This document shows, piece after piece, positions 9,609 through 24,600 of a DNA stretch of 64,000 bases. Positions within the stretch are counted from its first letter, which is position 1. Every line of letters starts with the position of its first letter. The DNA is from Psococerastis gibbosa. Taxonomy: Eukaryota > Arthropoda > Insecta > Psocodea > Psocidae. The stretch is from contig OZ020485.1 in NCBI GenBank assembly GCA_963971405.1, positions 29,221,921 through 29,285,920 on the forward strand, written 5' to 3'. Under the pieces are notes generated by a model. It made no database searches and was not told the DNA's origin. It worked only from the letters and a program-made list of their open reading frames with translations. The translations under genes were made by a program, and so were the position numbers.

Positions 9609-12600
9609 CTGAAAAAAAGTGAAACCATTCAAATAGAATAGATCAAAGTGCTATAGTAGTTCATGTAGGTAGAATACTCAAATCCCTAAAATGTCATATC
9701 TACATAGCAGAGCTTTTGTTTTTCAAATGGTCCAGTTTCCTGGTAAAGTTGTATAGTTATTTTAGCCAACGCCCGTCCTTGGGGCATTTCTGACAGCACT
9801 GCAAAGAATATGGACTGATAACCGGTTGATGGCCCGATAGGAGCAGGTAATTCATGACATATTATTATTCACACATGACACAGAACCTGATGCTGATTAT
9901 TCCAACCCATTGGGTTATATTTGTTATTTTCCAACATGCAGTAGATAGCCAAGTAATGTTTTTTTTTGCGTTTACAAGTTAATTATTGAGTATACGAGAA
10001 CCCATAGGTTTTAATAAGGCTTTTAAAATATTTTGTGATAGTTAAGACCACCTTTAGAAACATGAAATATTGTTAAAGGGATTAATTTTTTGCTGTCAAG
10101 AGATTGAGATTACTGTTGGAAAGAAAGTCGATTGATATAGAATGCATTAGTATTCGTTGGCCAGAGTTTTTGATGACTCATTATTCAAAAAAGCAACCTA
10201 CCTATTAACATGCTGTCTTTGTTCAAAATATTCGTACTCTGTATCAGGGTAAGGGAGGTTATCATCTTCATCTTTCCGACACTTTTTTCCGCAGAAGTAT
10301 CCGGAGACAAAGCCAACAACAAGGGCCACCAGAGACCCGACAACAACGGCTACAATAAGAGTTTCTACTGAATATTGTGGTGGCAAGCTGTCCGTTGCAC
10401 TCACTTCAGGACCTGCAATAGTAAATAACGTATAATTACTATAGAACCTGCCATTGTCATACAATAAACTATTTTCAGGGAATGATCGAGATTAGGTCAA
10501 GTTGTACAAGCACCTGGCTAGTGCAATAAGACTTTCTACGCAGGTATTGCAAAAAAGCGTCAATATTTTGGAAAATGAAGGTCTATTTTAGCCCAGCCTA
10601 GCCATTAATTTTCACTATAGGTGCCGTTATGTAAGTTGGAAAACTAAATGGCTGTTAATACAAAATCGATGCAATAATTTGCAAAATAAAAAGCGCTAAA
10701 GCTTTGAAGATATTCAGTTGATTACAGACATCCTGGGCGTGTTAAGAACGTGCATAAAAAAGCCGTAAGTCTTAAGTACAGAAACGATAGACATTTAAGG
10801 ATGCAAGCCTCATAAAGACATAAAGTGAAGATGTGAAAAAAACCAAAGGAAGCCCAAGCTGGGGGGAGACGCCGCCCGTAAATGATCGTTTATTGCCAGC
10901 GCTAAAAGAGACATTAAAGCCACAGTCGCGTTCCATTTGCATGTTGGCAGTCCTCCATCCCACATCGTTTACATTAGCCGATGTACTCGTATACTGAAAG
11001 TAGGTATATTGACATAGCACATGCATGTACCAGTACGTACAGGCATAGTGATAGCATTAAACGCTGATATACCTGCCTCGTGGATCCCGGAGTGCATAAA
11101 CGTTAACAGAAAAACTTTGTATGTAATAACAGCTGTGTCACTCATACAAGTAATACTGTTTCACTCACCATGATGCTCCTGCTCATCGTGCATAATGTTA
11201 ATAACTTCACCCGAACGAATGTCTTCTTTGCCGCGGCCTTCCGAGTTGTACTTGGGGTACGAAGACAAACCTCCGACACTGCCTTCACTGTTAGAACCGA
11301 CCAGCACCTTGCCTGCGTTGAGGGGAAAACATGCCGTTAATACCATTCAAGTATATTCGGTTAATTTGCCATGCCCAAGCGGGAATGCATGCATACTGCC
11401 GCAGTCAGAAAACACACATTTGCGGTTTGCCACTGCCGGTAACGGATTCGCTCATAGCCAAGTTGTTGCAAGGTATCCATTATGGCAGTATTAGTCAGTA
11501 AAATATAGGCTTACCGTGATGCAATAATTTTACGTTCAATTCTCATTTTTGTTTTGCCGGAACAGAATAACCAAATTCTCAATATTACACGGGAGATCGG
11601 GATTACTCATTATTTCGTTGACTGATATTTCATATGCAAAGATTAGTAGAATCTTCCTATCTATATCTTTCTACTGTCTGATTTAAAAATATTTTCTTCT
11701 CCAAGATTATCCAAGTGCTCCTCTTCCATTGAAATAATAGTAGCAACATTCGGCAGTCAACATAGGAATATTTTAGTATTAGATACACTTGCTGCACTCA
11801 TTTTGAATTAGTTTGGTAGATGACAATTTCAATACTTACTAGCAGGACAAGCAGGATGCGTCCCTGAAGAAACACTTTGGTAGAATATTTTATCGTCATT
11901 CCATTTAGGAGCTCCAACTGCTTTGCACTTCTGGCTTTGACGATCCCACGCACAGTAAGGGTCTTGGAGGGCGACGCACTCACTGTGGACAAAAAATAGA
12001 ACTTTATAATTAAAAAAATTCAATACCATTCGTAAAACTATGTTCCCTACTTCCTATTAGTGATGCATAGAAAACCCTGTAGGTTCCCAACCACGGCTCT
12101 GTACCTACTCGCCGACGTGTTAACTCCCCAACAATTGTTCTTAAAGGAAGCTTTAGTTCAAGTCTTTAAGACGCGCTGCTCCCTTTCCAATGTTAGGCAC
12201 CATCATAGCACCAGATATTTAAGCAGGGAGCCACTGAAGGTCCCACATCCTAATTCTAAACTGTTCATGAGATCAGCGTTATTCATTGGTGTAAAACATT
12301 TTAATGCCCTTCCATTGATATGCCGAAGTTCTAGAAGTCCATATATAATAAAAAAGGAAATATCTAATTATGTTAAAGTCGTTAAAGAGCGTGATGTTTT
12401 TGACATTTGATACTTTGTAAAGTCGATTTATAACAATATACAGTTGTATACAATGCTACTATACGTGCGAAAAACAAAATTAAACATGAGTATACCTATT
12501 TTATTGTAGCCTAGCTAGCAAACTTTTACTGATTATTTCGTTGTGTTAACGGATGTAGGCCACACTCGGGCATTTGCCCAGTGGCGTGATTTTTATAAAT

Positions 12601-15600
12601 TGTTGTTATATTGTATATTGTCTCATTGTATTGTACTAAAATATATTCATTCATTCATATTGCTTTTTACGTAAAATAGATATCCATAGCACATAGGGCT
12701 ATATAATATATAATATTATGGTTGGAAAAATATTAAGTACTCTCGAACACTTGAATATTCGATCCAATAAATGAATGAGATTTTTCTAAATTGTTGAGGA
12801 ACAACCAAAAACTTCCTGGGTTTGAGTTATTTCTTAACTTAACAAAATTAGCAAGGCCCTACTGTGTCAAAGATAACTACGGTATTAACATAACCAAACG
12901 ATTCGCCTTCATCTAAAGGCACTTCAAAACCTGGCAATTTAAATAAAATGGATTTCGTTGGTTTCATAAAAATGTGGGCCTAAGAAACATTGGTAAGTGT
13001 AATACCTAAATTCAGATACATATCGTATACTTCAACATAAACATTCACATGCAAGCTCTCAGTAGCTGAAACAAAAAAGCTGTAGTCCTAGTAGACTTCA
13101 GACGTTGTCCGTTGAACAATGTCTCAAAATTTGTGTAACCGTAATTACCTGCAGGAGACAATTTTTTCCGATGTGCACCGATGCAACCGAAGTGACAAAA
13201 TTTCTGCATCAGAAATAACGACAAGACGTCCTTCAGGATGAGAAGCGTCACGGACAACTTTAAGACCTCTGATGGGAACGCTCGGGGGGAAAACCTGAAA
13301 AATAAAACTCACAACTTACAAAATAAAAACTTTCAGAAAAAATCCATGCTTCTCACGTTCAAACTTTCAACTTGTGGACACAATTTTTATTTCCATCATA
13401 TCCTCTCTTTCTTCATGCTATTTCGATTGCAGGTCACATGTCTATCAATTGGGTAGAAACAAAGAATCGGGTCAGGTCAATTTCCGCAATGCTTACACAT
13501 TTCAGGAATTCAATAGCATTTATTTTGCGTCGCATTGTTAACAAGATCCATACAGACAGACTGTTGCGGTCTACAAGCCTAAAAACACATTTTGCTCCGT
13601 CATTGCTATTTCATACGATCATACCGGATTAAATTAAATTGAGAAACAAAAATAGGGAACGTAACGCACTTGCTACACGGTGAAGGCATATGGTAAATAA
13701 TAAATAAAAAGTAAAGTACGGCACAAGGGATCCTAACAGTTCTCAATCAAAGGCGATTATGGTTATCACAACAGAAAGAAGGTACAGTATATTGACATAG
13801 TATACAGTATGTGCCTGTATGGACAGGTCATTATCAAACTGTGATTTACCTGCATGTCTTCAATAATAACTGAAGTGACGTGATCAATCGTGTCAGCAGA
13901 CTCGGCGTTGACTGCCTTCAACACCTGGCCACTGTCAGTCCCAATGAACAGAACGTCGTACGTCTTACCCCCTGGAGTCTTCACTTGAGGGTCAACAGCG
14001 ATTTGAGTGAAACGATTACTGAAACAGAAATAATGCTAGAACTAATAACAGTCATACCAAATAAGGAAAGAAGTAATCTAATAAAAAAACAGTGTTTGTA
14101 TTCAAATATTTAAATAATCTCGCGTTGTTATAGATACAAGTATAGGCACTGATTTAATTTTATGTATTTATATTAATAAAGGTTAATCGCGTACAAACAA
14201 TTTAATGAATGTCTCCGACAGCAAGGTGTGTAGAGACTCGCACAAAATGAATTTTTGGCCATTGCCAAACTGGTATACGTCCTCGATGTCAACCAACACC
14301 GGCTACAAGCGGTAATGGACAAGCTGAGACAAGCTTACCATTGACACAATGAAATAGGCGAAAGAAAGACTTCACCAAATACAGATACGATTCACGCAAG
14401 CACAGATTACCGCACATATTGAACACTATACACGATCCTTCGTAAGTGAGTTGTGTTAACTTAAATTTTTTTCATGATGCCAGGTAAGCCAGGGTAAAAT
14501 CAGGGAAGCAGCTACTCAAACTAAAACGAGAAGTAAAGAATGATATAGAACCCGACTCATTTAGTTGAGCTTCAACGCTAAACACGTTCAGCGGAGGTAA
14601 ATAATATCGACAGCTCTTATCTTTTATAATAGCCAGGAAAGTTTTAATAACCCTGCTTTTACATATTTATATTTGCTTGTAAATTTTAAGCAACCAACGA
14701 ATTTTGAACTTTGTTTCTATTATGCTTGCCTGGCTCAGTGCCGGATTAGCCTTTGTGGAGGCCCTGAGGCCAACTCACTGTGGAGGCCCTCTTAATTACG
14801 ATTTTCTCTATTAAAAAAATAAAAACCTTTTCTAATATCCCTATCAGTGCAGATCAGGTGTGAGAATTCACAAAATCGAAAATTGTTAATGATATGATCC
14901 GTCGATTTAAGTTGATGTTTCAAAATTTCAAAAGTGGTTCAAAAGTTGAAGTTTTCAATTTATTGCTTTTTATTTCTTTTTTTATACATTTTCAATTTTA
15001 ATGTATTTCTATGTGAAGGGATTTGGGGAGGCCCCCTTTGGGGACCTTTTTTTTAGTGAAAATGACCTCATGCGGCTTACACAGTATTCGCAAGAAGAAA
15101 ACCATTAGGTGCCGAATGAAAGTTAAAAAAAAGCACCCACCTCAGTGCTGTTCCGTGCTTTGTTCTCTAAAATGCCACCCGTCGCAAGCACCATACTTAC
15201 ATATACTAGTATCTACGGTATCACAATGTGCTCAATAGACTTCCACAATTTGCGTGACTTGTCATGATACTCCAGGCTTCAACGTTAAGGACGCGCTCTC
15301 CTCCTCCCTGACTCCAGCTAAGAATCACTGCTTACTGCTGCTTAGCGCGACAACACACACTAATACCGATTCCAACAAGCCTATGGCCTTCTTTCTCGCA
15401 TTGATAAACTGGCAAATTTATATAAATTGCCGCTCGTCGCTCTTAGTCTCATATACTTACTGGAAGCTAGTACGGATGACGATGGGCTGACGGAAGAACG
15501 AGGGGACCGACTCGTCCATGAGGGAGTGCGTCTTGATGAAGTTGAGCGTGAGGTCGGGGAGGGTGCGAGAGTCGTTGACGCACTGGCCGGGGCGCGGGTC

Positions 15601-18600
15601 AGGCACCTTGACACTCTGCACGGGCAGCCAGTTCGAGTTGAGCGCCTCCTGCTCCTTGAACGCGCCCTCGAACGTGTCTGAGATGTCTTGCAGCGAGAAC
15701 GCGCACACCGCCGACCCGCTGATGCTGTTCAGCGGCGTCGTGAACACACCGTACATGAGCTGCGCAGTGGTTGCGCCATAAGACCCGTCATAGAGCTCCG
15801 TCATTGACTCTGGAAGCAGATTCCTCAATGAATATTTACATTTAAAAATAAAACAAGCCCATTGTAATGAACATACAGTAAAGAAGTGTTTTAATAAGAC
15901 TTCTTGTGTAAACTATGGTGTTAATAAAACCTAAATAAACGTATAAAAAAATAAAAATGTACTGTGTCTAAGAAATCCACTAGTCAATAACCCCCCCCCC
16001 CCCCCCCCGCCGCTTGAAAATTCCAGGTGGCGCGAACTTTTTCCAGCCAATGATGTACAGACTTGGGGTTTTCATTAATATATTGACCAAAAACTTACGG
16101 ATCTCGTTGAAATAGAAAGGGAAGTCCCCCTGTACAGAGCAGTTGAGCCGGGACTTAAGGAAGGACGTCCACCTGTTTCTGAACCTATGCGGACCCCCTC
16201 GGTCACTTTTACATACTCGTGCTACTCGACTGTACACCGCCTGAAAATAAATAATATGCAAAAAATATTATACATTTTACCTGTAAATTAACGTTCCATG
16301 CTCTATGGGTTTCAGGTATTTTTGTCAATTCCAAATTCCTAAACTATTCTGAACGACTAAGTACTCAATACGGTTCTGTTCTTCCTCCCTTTCCATAATT
16401 TTGCAGTAACTAACAGTTTCTGGTGAAAGTATTGTATTAGGGGAATGTCTTTTCTTATGGACCTTTGCACGTTTTACATTTGTCTTCGTCTATACTTGTT
16501 AGTCCATCAAAAGGAACACACATACTCAGCAAGAATGTTCAAACCAGCCTTCCATGGCAGGCAGACGAGACATTTCAAAGAAATTGTGCATCAAAATAGA
16601 ACAGTGCAAAGATATTTTAGGAAACATAAATGCTCGGATCATTCGGGATGCCTCTCAACAAGATAACCTCTTCACATAGCACGTAAGCTTCCTGATTCCA
16701 ATGGGAGGAAAAAAATTTGAGCTCCTTTAACAAAGTATAAAAGTCTGCAGAGATTTCAAAAGTATCTCTTCCCTTTACGCAAGATCTCCTTAATCCACTA
16801 GTTATCAGAAATATTATGCCGCAAGGGAAGGGAACAACTCGGGAAATGGAGCTTAATGCTTCCCCTTTTTGCACCAAAAATTCAAAAGAAGCCGCTTTGT
16901 TATTCATACGCAGATATGCTTGCAATTTAAATTACAAAAGTGGCGAGCATTAGGTTTTTTAAAAGCTTGCTCAACATTATTGCAATGTGAACATTTGGAC
17001 TGTAGAAAGCATGAGAGCAGAATACTAAATTAGTTATTAGTATATTTTCGCTCACATTGCGGACGAAACGGAAGTTATTGGCTGAAATTGTTTTAGGATA
17101 GTGCAAGCCTCTGCAAGTATAGTACTTCTGCGGGGCTATCATGCCGTTTAGTAATAACTTACTAATAGCAAATGCAACTATTTTACCATTTGCATTCTAA
17201 AATTATCTTATTTTGGGTTGGGAGGGGGGGGGGGGGGTAAAGACCATTGAATTTCAATTTCTTTACTATGCCCTTTAGTATAAACTTATTCTTGGGGTTA
17301 AAAATGTAAACAAAACCATTTTGAATAGCACTTCCCATTCTATAATTACGTCGTTCACATTTTTAATGCCAGGTTAAGATTAAAAATAATCGCCATAGTA
17401 GGCCCGCATTTGGTCATGGAATGGGGTGCTCTCAAAACAATAATCTCACAAAGACTAACCGCATACTAGCATATTTTGTGGTATTAATATCGCGGGTGCG
17501 GGTCTTTGCCCCGTGTGGATATTTACCCCCCTCCCACCCTAAATTTTTAACGGCATGGTAGACCAGCAGATATACTAGGCTAATATCCACCAAATTAATT
17601 CAAGATTTCGGGAAAGAATCATCACAGATAGAATAAACCATTGTACCTTCGAAAATAATAATTTAGAATTCCGCTTCACAGCCAGCCCTCAACCGCAAAT
17701 ATGAATTTTAATCAGCATGACAGGATAGCATTTGCCAAAGTCTGCAAGTCCCAGATGGTTGGCCAAACTACCAACAAACAACTGTAGCCTGCAGGGCATA
17801 ATTAGCGGAAATAACCAGGGAATTGTAATTCACTACACATTTTTATTGCTTTCCCAAAACTTTACAACAAACCAATTTAAGTTATAAAGAAGGGCAGACT
17901 TGGAGTCTTGTGGTCTTTAAACAGAGTTTTCATTTCAATGAATTCTATTCCTCAGCCATTGTCAGGCAAAGCCACTGCTAGCCGAGAATGACTACATTAA
18001 CAAATTGACAAGTCATGCTGTGACCCTTGGGAAAAAGGAGAAGCATAAAATATCACAGTTACTAGTCTATTTTAGCTTTTTTTTTAATTTTATTAAGAGG
18101 ACTTTATTGTATAATACGAATTGTGTGGTATAGACAATACAGATGACAAATGAAAAATAACTTTCAGCATTTGTAAAGTTTCTTGTTTACAAAAATGATA
18201 GGGTGGGGGGGGGGGGCGGGGTTGCAATGACTTCTCGGCCAGTTCGGGGTTGAATTGTTTGGAGGAAAAGTCTCCACTGCGGCTGGCGCGGCGGAGAAAA
18301 CATTGTGGGACATGAATGAAACTTTAGGCGATCGATAAGATTTTAACTCCTGCGCACAGCTGTCTTACATATTTAAAGGTACAGATTTTAATAATTCTGC
18401 CTTGAGCAATCACTCAGCACCAGATGATTCCCCTTTGAAGGTAACTACAATCTATTTTTGTAGTGACAATGATTGGTACCGAAAATTAAACCTGGACTTT
18501 ACAAATTGGCTAAGAGTATAAATGAATGTTTAATGCTATCATTATTATTCAGGAAGTATAATGGGTTAATGATCTGAAAGTAATTCAGGCGTACAACATT

Positions 18601-21600
18601 GTATGTGACTACAGTAAGTACAACAAAGGAGTCATGGATCTTTTAAAAGAGGAGACAGCAATATTGAGTGAACAGTTTTTCTTCACTTCTGGAATTCGAT
18701 AACGAAAGGAATGGTTATATTTTTTTTTAAATAAAAACCTACTGCCTAATTTTTATTTTTATTTTTTAATAAAAGGCTAATTGCGTACAAACAATTTAAT
18801 GAATGTAACCGATTAACCTTTTCAATCGCCTCAGTAAGTAACCTTATAGGTACTTATGTCGAGTTACGACACGTCTCCGATCGCAAGGTGTGTAGAGACT
18901 CGCAGTACAAGCATGCTACCACCTGGTCACCGAAGTCACTTAATGCAATACATCTCAAAATTAGACAGTGAAAAAGTACTTATTTATTGCTCTAATTTAT
19001 AAATTTGCACGAGAATAGGCTACTGGACAGTTTTAATAATAAAATATGTTTTTTGCATGAAAAAATGTAATTAAAAAAAATAAATAAATAAATTTGGTGT
19101 TTTTAACTGTGGATTGCAAGAGCCAAAACGCCGGTAGATGGGTGACAAGAAAATGACGTTACATTTCGTATACTACCAATAGTAACACTAGGAGGTAACG
19201 ACACTCTGACTCACAACCGAGAATTGGTTGGGCTCGATTCCCACATTAGCATTCAATTCTGTTGCCATGATATTGGTAGATATAGATATAAGATATGTAA
19301 AGCAGGTAGTCCCGGGTCACTTTAACTGTCTGTTATGGATTCTATCTCGACACAGAAAACTGGCATCACTTTGACTGAATTCACGTTTTCAAGCTGTGAT
19401 TTCAAACCAGAATATTACGCCATAAATAAATTAAATTTATGTGACTAATATTTTAATAGGTTAATCTGTATGAAATCATCACCATTCCAAACTCCTTCTG
19501 GGAAATTTCCCGTCCCTATTTTCCAATGCCAAAGAAATTCCACTATTTCACTGCAAGTCTTGGCTCGAAATTCCGGTCGGGCGCTCTTCATTATTATCGT
19601 AATAAGTCAGACGGGAGCAGCCCGTTCTCTTTATCAAATGTTTTATTAAACCTGGGATAGGTGTGAAGGGGCATAAATTGCCAGCCAGGAGCGCTATTGT
19701 TTCATTTGCACCCTTCTTGGCTAGAAAATGTTCGTGGTCTCTAAAGCATTTATCATACGGTACACAATACCGTACAACTACAATAACACATTTTGTAACA
19801 GAAACCTTTTGTACTACTGTTTTTGTCATGCTATTTCCTTCCTCCTTTTTTTTGCGGGGTAAAATAAGGTACTTTTTAGTTGTGTTATGTAATTAAGAGA
19901 GGTGTCGTCAAATTAGTCGGCTATAATTAAACCGTATTTTCCCAACAAGTTTTTCCCTTTCAAACGTCAACCAACCAGAGGGAAACAAAAACAGCTTTGT
20001 GCGTTTCCTCACCACTTTTTGTTTGTTTTAAAACTATTGAAAGCGCGCTTTTCGGCATGACAATGCAAGGGAAACAATTTTAATTATTTAATCATCTATA
20101 GACTATATTGCACCCTACTTCAAAACTTCAACATACTACACTACCCGCATGAACAAGTTATCCAAATTTATTGATGAAAAATAATTATACTTGTCTTTCA
20201 TTTCATAATTAAAATTTCCTTTCTCTTTCACAGCTTTTATGTAGCAAAGTGCGACCGCGAGTGCCTTATGTACATACAACGCCTATTGTAAGCACTGTAT
20301 AGGTTTTTATTAGGCGCCCATTCCATTGACCGGCTAGGGCTACTTCCAAAAACAGTGACGTGGTAGCAGACATTCAAGACTTAGGTTGCGTTTCCAGAAT
20401 TTGCAGAATGCAAATGACATTGACGGAAATTAGAATTTTTCTTTTTATAGAAATCTATTAAAATGTTTGTACTTAACATATCCAATGACGCCATTTTTTA
20501 ATTTTAGTTTGTTTGTGATTTTACTGTATGATCATTGATCAATTTTAGCTATTGCATAGAGGAAAATAAACATTTCCGTCAATTCTGCAATGCGAGGTCG
20601 GTGGAAACGCCACCTAAGTCTTGAATATCTGCTACCACGTCACCGTTGTTGGAAATAGCCCTAGCCGGTCAATGGAATGGGCACCTTATGCATACATGCA
20701 CCGTACGGACTAATGTCCTCATAAACATACATAAATTGAAAATAAAGATTTGTCGATATTGAATTGAATATTTCGATTTTCCCCTTAATCCGCTCCTAAC
20801 TCGATAATGGTGTAATTTTCCAATATGGGCAACTACTCTCGCTCCAAATTGAACTCCCCATTGACGTTTGTCACCGTTCACCTGAAACCCCTTGACCTTG
20901 ACCAGACTACCTCTAAGGCTAGGGCCGCTACGCAATCATGGTTCAGTACCACTTTTGCTTATGAAACCCTGTACTATCACATAGGGAAAAATAACCTTTG
21001 ATGTTTCCTTTGATACGAGCACATGACTCATTTAAATTATAACCGATAGAAAGAAAAAAAAAAGCTGCCAAATACCTTTTAACCTAGTTAGTATTTGATA
21101 GGCCATTCAATGGCATAGTCTCTATACATCTCGCGAAGTAACTCAACACAGATATTACCTACAATGTTACTGAACTACTGGAGAGGTTACTCAGATTCAT
21201 AGATTGAATTATTTGTAAGCAATTAATAATTTTCAAAAATTGTCATTCAGCATAAATCTCACATTAAGATAACAGACGGGGCCAGAAATTCATAATTTCA
21301 AATTAATTCCACGGCGTCGCTGATGGAGATTGGCAGTCTCAAAATGCCAAGTTATCTAGCCCAATTTCTAATTTTTATCCTTTCATTACAAAAGATAATC
21401 GCGAGTTCGAGGAAGTCATCATGCCAAGGAAACTCTCATATTAGCAAACTGCATGATATTCAGCAGTTCCAGTCGGGTCAATTAGTGGTTATTGGCAGCT
21501 GTTTGCTTGCCATTTAATTTCCCATGAGGTTCTAATACACTTCAACCCAATTGATGGCGACATCAATACTTGATTGCAACGTTGTTAAGCCAATGGAATT

Positions 21601-24600
21601 GTATTGTGTACTATAGGTAACACAACTTGACACTTAAGAGTGGGCTCCCGTTTGAGCTCCACATGGTAATATAAAGGCAAATATTGTAATAGACAAGAGC
21701 GACGAATTTGCGAATTTGAGAAAATATGAGTTAAAGGACCCAGAAATTTTACAGATACTTCGACTGCATTTCATATTCTTCTTAATTCTTTATTCTTCTA
21801 AATCACATAGAACTCAATATTTTGCAGCATAATAAAAATTTAATTATTCATGTACAGCATTATGTAACAGTCACACCGCATCTATAATATTGTACTTCAT
21901 ACCTCTAGTAAAAATAATAGAATATGAAACTATATCAAGCAGGATCAAAATGGAAACACTTCCACTCTGTGGATAAAATGACAATTTTATTAAGCCATTA
22001 GTACTAGCCACATTAATGGAAACTGACATTATGCAGCTTGTGAACATAATGGAAATATGGTAAGATGATAAGAGTAGTAACAAAGTAATAATCTGAGTAA
22101 AAAAAAGTTAATAACAGTGTAAGCGTCCTTTACAGAATAAGCATCTGTTTAGCTAACTGCCAGGTTCCGAGTGATTAGGGCGGCGTAACTCGGAAAATGC
22201 CAGTCGGGTTCACACACCCTCAAACAAACACAATTTTCATTTTTTTTTTTTTTTTTTTAGTAAAATTAACATTTTTATGTGGTAACCTTGTCACATGTAA
22301 CTATTTTTGGAGAAGTATGAATCCCGTTAAATAGCTAAGGGAGAACATAGTTGAAACAGTTTACTTATGTTTCCATTGTGGATAAATAGGTAAGTTTGGG
22401 ATTGACTACTGTTCGAAATTTTCAGGCCAATGCCATAATAAGTAACTACAGTCTACAACATCGCCTTAAGATATCGTAAGATAGAAGTTTACCTACCAAA
22501 ACATGGAGATCCCACAAGAAAAAAAAATGGGTGTGCATGCTTGTGAAAACAAGGTAAGCAGGAGTTAAATTTAATATTGACTTTGTCTTTTTTTGTTCTA
22601 TTACAAAGCCAACCTAGCGGAGTTAGGGCTATAAAGCCCTCGCTTACACTCAACTAGGAAGACCCGGGACCGCCTGCTTTACATGTCCTTCGAAGCATGT
22701 CCAGGAAATGTAGCACGTTTGGGACTCGAACTATATAAAAACTATTGTTACTACTGTGACAAAGCATTGGTCTGTTCGTTCCATAATATGTAATTGAGTT
22801 TTAAGGGGATTTTAATATATTGAGGTGGACCCCCCCCCCCAGGGATCCGATTTTTTAAGGTTAATCGCATACAAACAATTTTATGAATGTATCCGATTGA
22901 CCTCTTCAGTCGCCTCTGTAGGGAAGCACCCGTGTTGAGTTACGACACGTTTCCGATTGCATGGCTTGAAGAGACTCGTACAAGTACAAGCACGCTACCA
23001 CCTTGCCATCGAAGTCGATTTAACCATAGGGAAATTATTTACTATGAAATTACACATGTCTAGATCTACTAATTTATAAATTGGAAATCGTTGTTTTAGA
23101 AATTATCGTTTTAGATTTATAGTACTAGTTGCAGTATAATTATTGCAAAAGCACGGCATGGAGGATGATATAACTTTTTTTTTTCTTCTTCTTCTTCGGC
23201 CGGTACTCCCCTGCGCCGAAGGAATATATTTATAAATTAACAATTATACCCTTATAATACAAATAACCTGTGGGCCCCAAGTTAACTTAATTTAGCCAGC
23301 AATACTGTATTCTAATTCTAATTTTTAATTGTTGCCAATTAACACATTTTACAAAATCAAAATGGGAGCAACGACGTCGAAAATGACCATGCGAACAAAG
23401 AGTAGCGGTAACTGAGTTTTGCAATGCTCGAATAACCTACAATTTGCCCCCTTTGTCATGCCAGCCGTAAACGCAGATAAAGGGTGGGGTGGGGGGTTGG
23501 GGAGGTTGGGTTAGACAGGTCCCTGTAATTTGCACAAACGGGACAATCCGTCAACAAGACAGGAAAACAATACGACCTAGCCCATATCCCTGCCTTGTCT
23601 TCACCAAGAGATTTCGTCACTGTGACAGTTTCAGGCACATTTTACTGCTGACAATAAATTTTGCGGTTCCACGGGTTTCCTGTTTGCCTGAATTTTGTAC
23701 GGAGCAAAATATTTCAGCTTCAACCAGAACATTTGCGAATCTAGCTTGACTAGAGCACCCGTAGTAAATCGTAAAACAGGATTTCTCTCTCAATAAGCAG
23801 TACTTGCGAAGTAAATCACACAACATTTCATTATCTGAATTAATTAATATAGGTACCTACTTTTAGAAATATACTGTAAAATTGAATATTTGAAATTTTT
23901 CATCGATGGTTTTTAATGATGTGATGTGAGCCACCACAAATTCTACTTGTTAGAGCTTAACTCTCTTTGAACACGATTAAGTTACGAAAAATTAAGTGTT
24001 GGCTATATCTTTTTCAACTCTATGGGTATAGACTTCAAACGTGTTGGTATATACCAAAGTTCTCAAATTCTAACATCCAAGTGCAAAGTTGTATAACTTT
24101 GCTATAGTCAGCAGTTTCAAGATATTGGCAAAATTTAAGTTGCGCTAGTTTGCTCTTGAAATGACACACGGTACGATATCCCATCACAACTGAGCTTGCA
24201 TTAGGCACGATTTCCACCGACCTGCTAGTGCTAAATACAAATACGGTGACGTGGTAACAGACATTCAAGACATAGGCGGGGTTTCCACCAACCTCGCATT
24301 GCAGAATGCAAATGACATTGAAGGAAATATGAATTTTTCTTTTTATAGAAATCTATTAAAATGTTTGTACTTAACATATCCCATGAAGCCATTTTTTAAT
24401 TTTAGTTTGTTTGTGATTTTACTCTATGATCATTGATCAATTTTAACTATGGCAAGAGTAAAACATTTCCGTCAATTTCATTTGCATTCTGCAATGCGAG
24501 GTCGGTGGAAACCCCGCCTAAGTCTTGAATGTCTGTTACCACGTCACTGTATTTGTATTTAGCACTAGCAGGTCGGTGGAAACCGCGCCTTAGGAAAATT

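Noticed and set aside
14738-15060. Possible hAT-like element starting CAGTGCCGGATTAGCC
   Set aside because: No inverted right end or 8-bp duplication was found.
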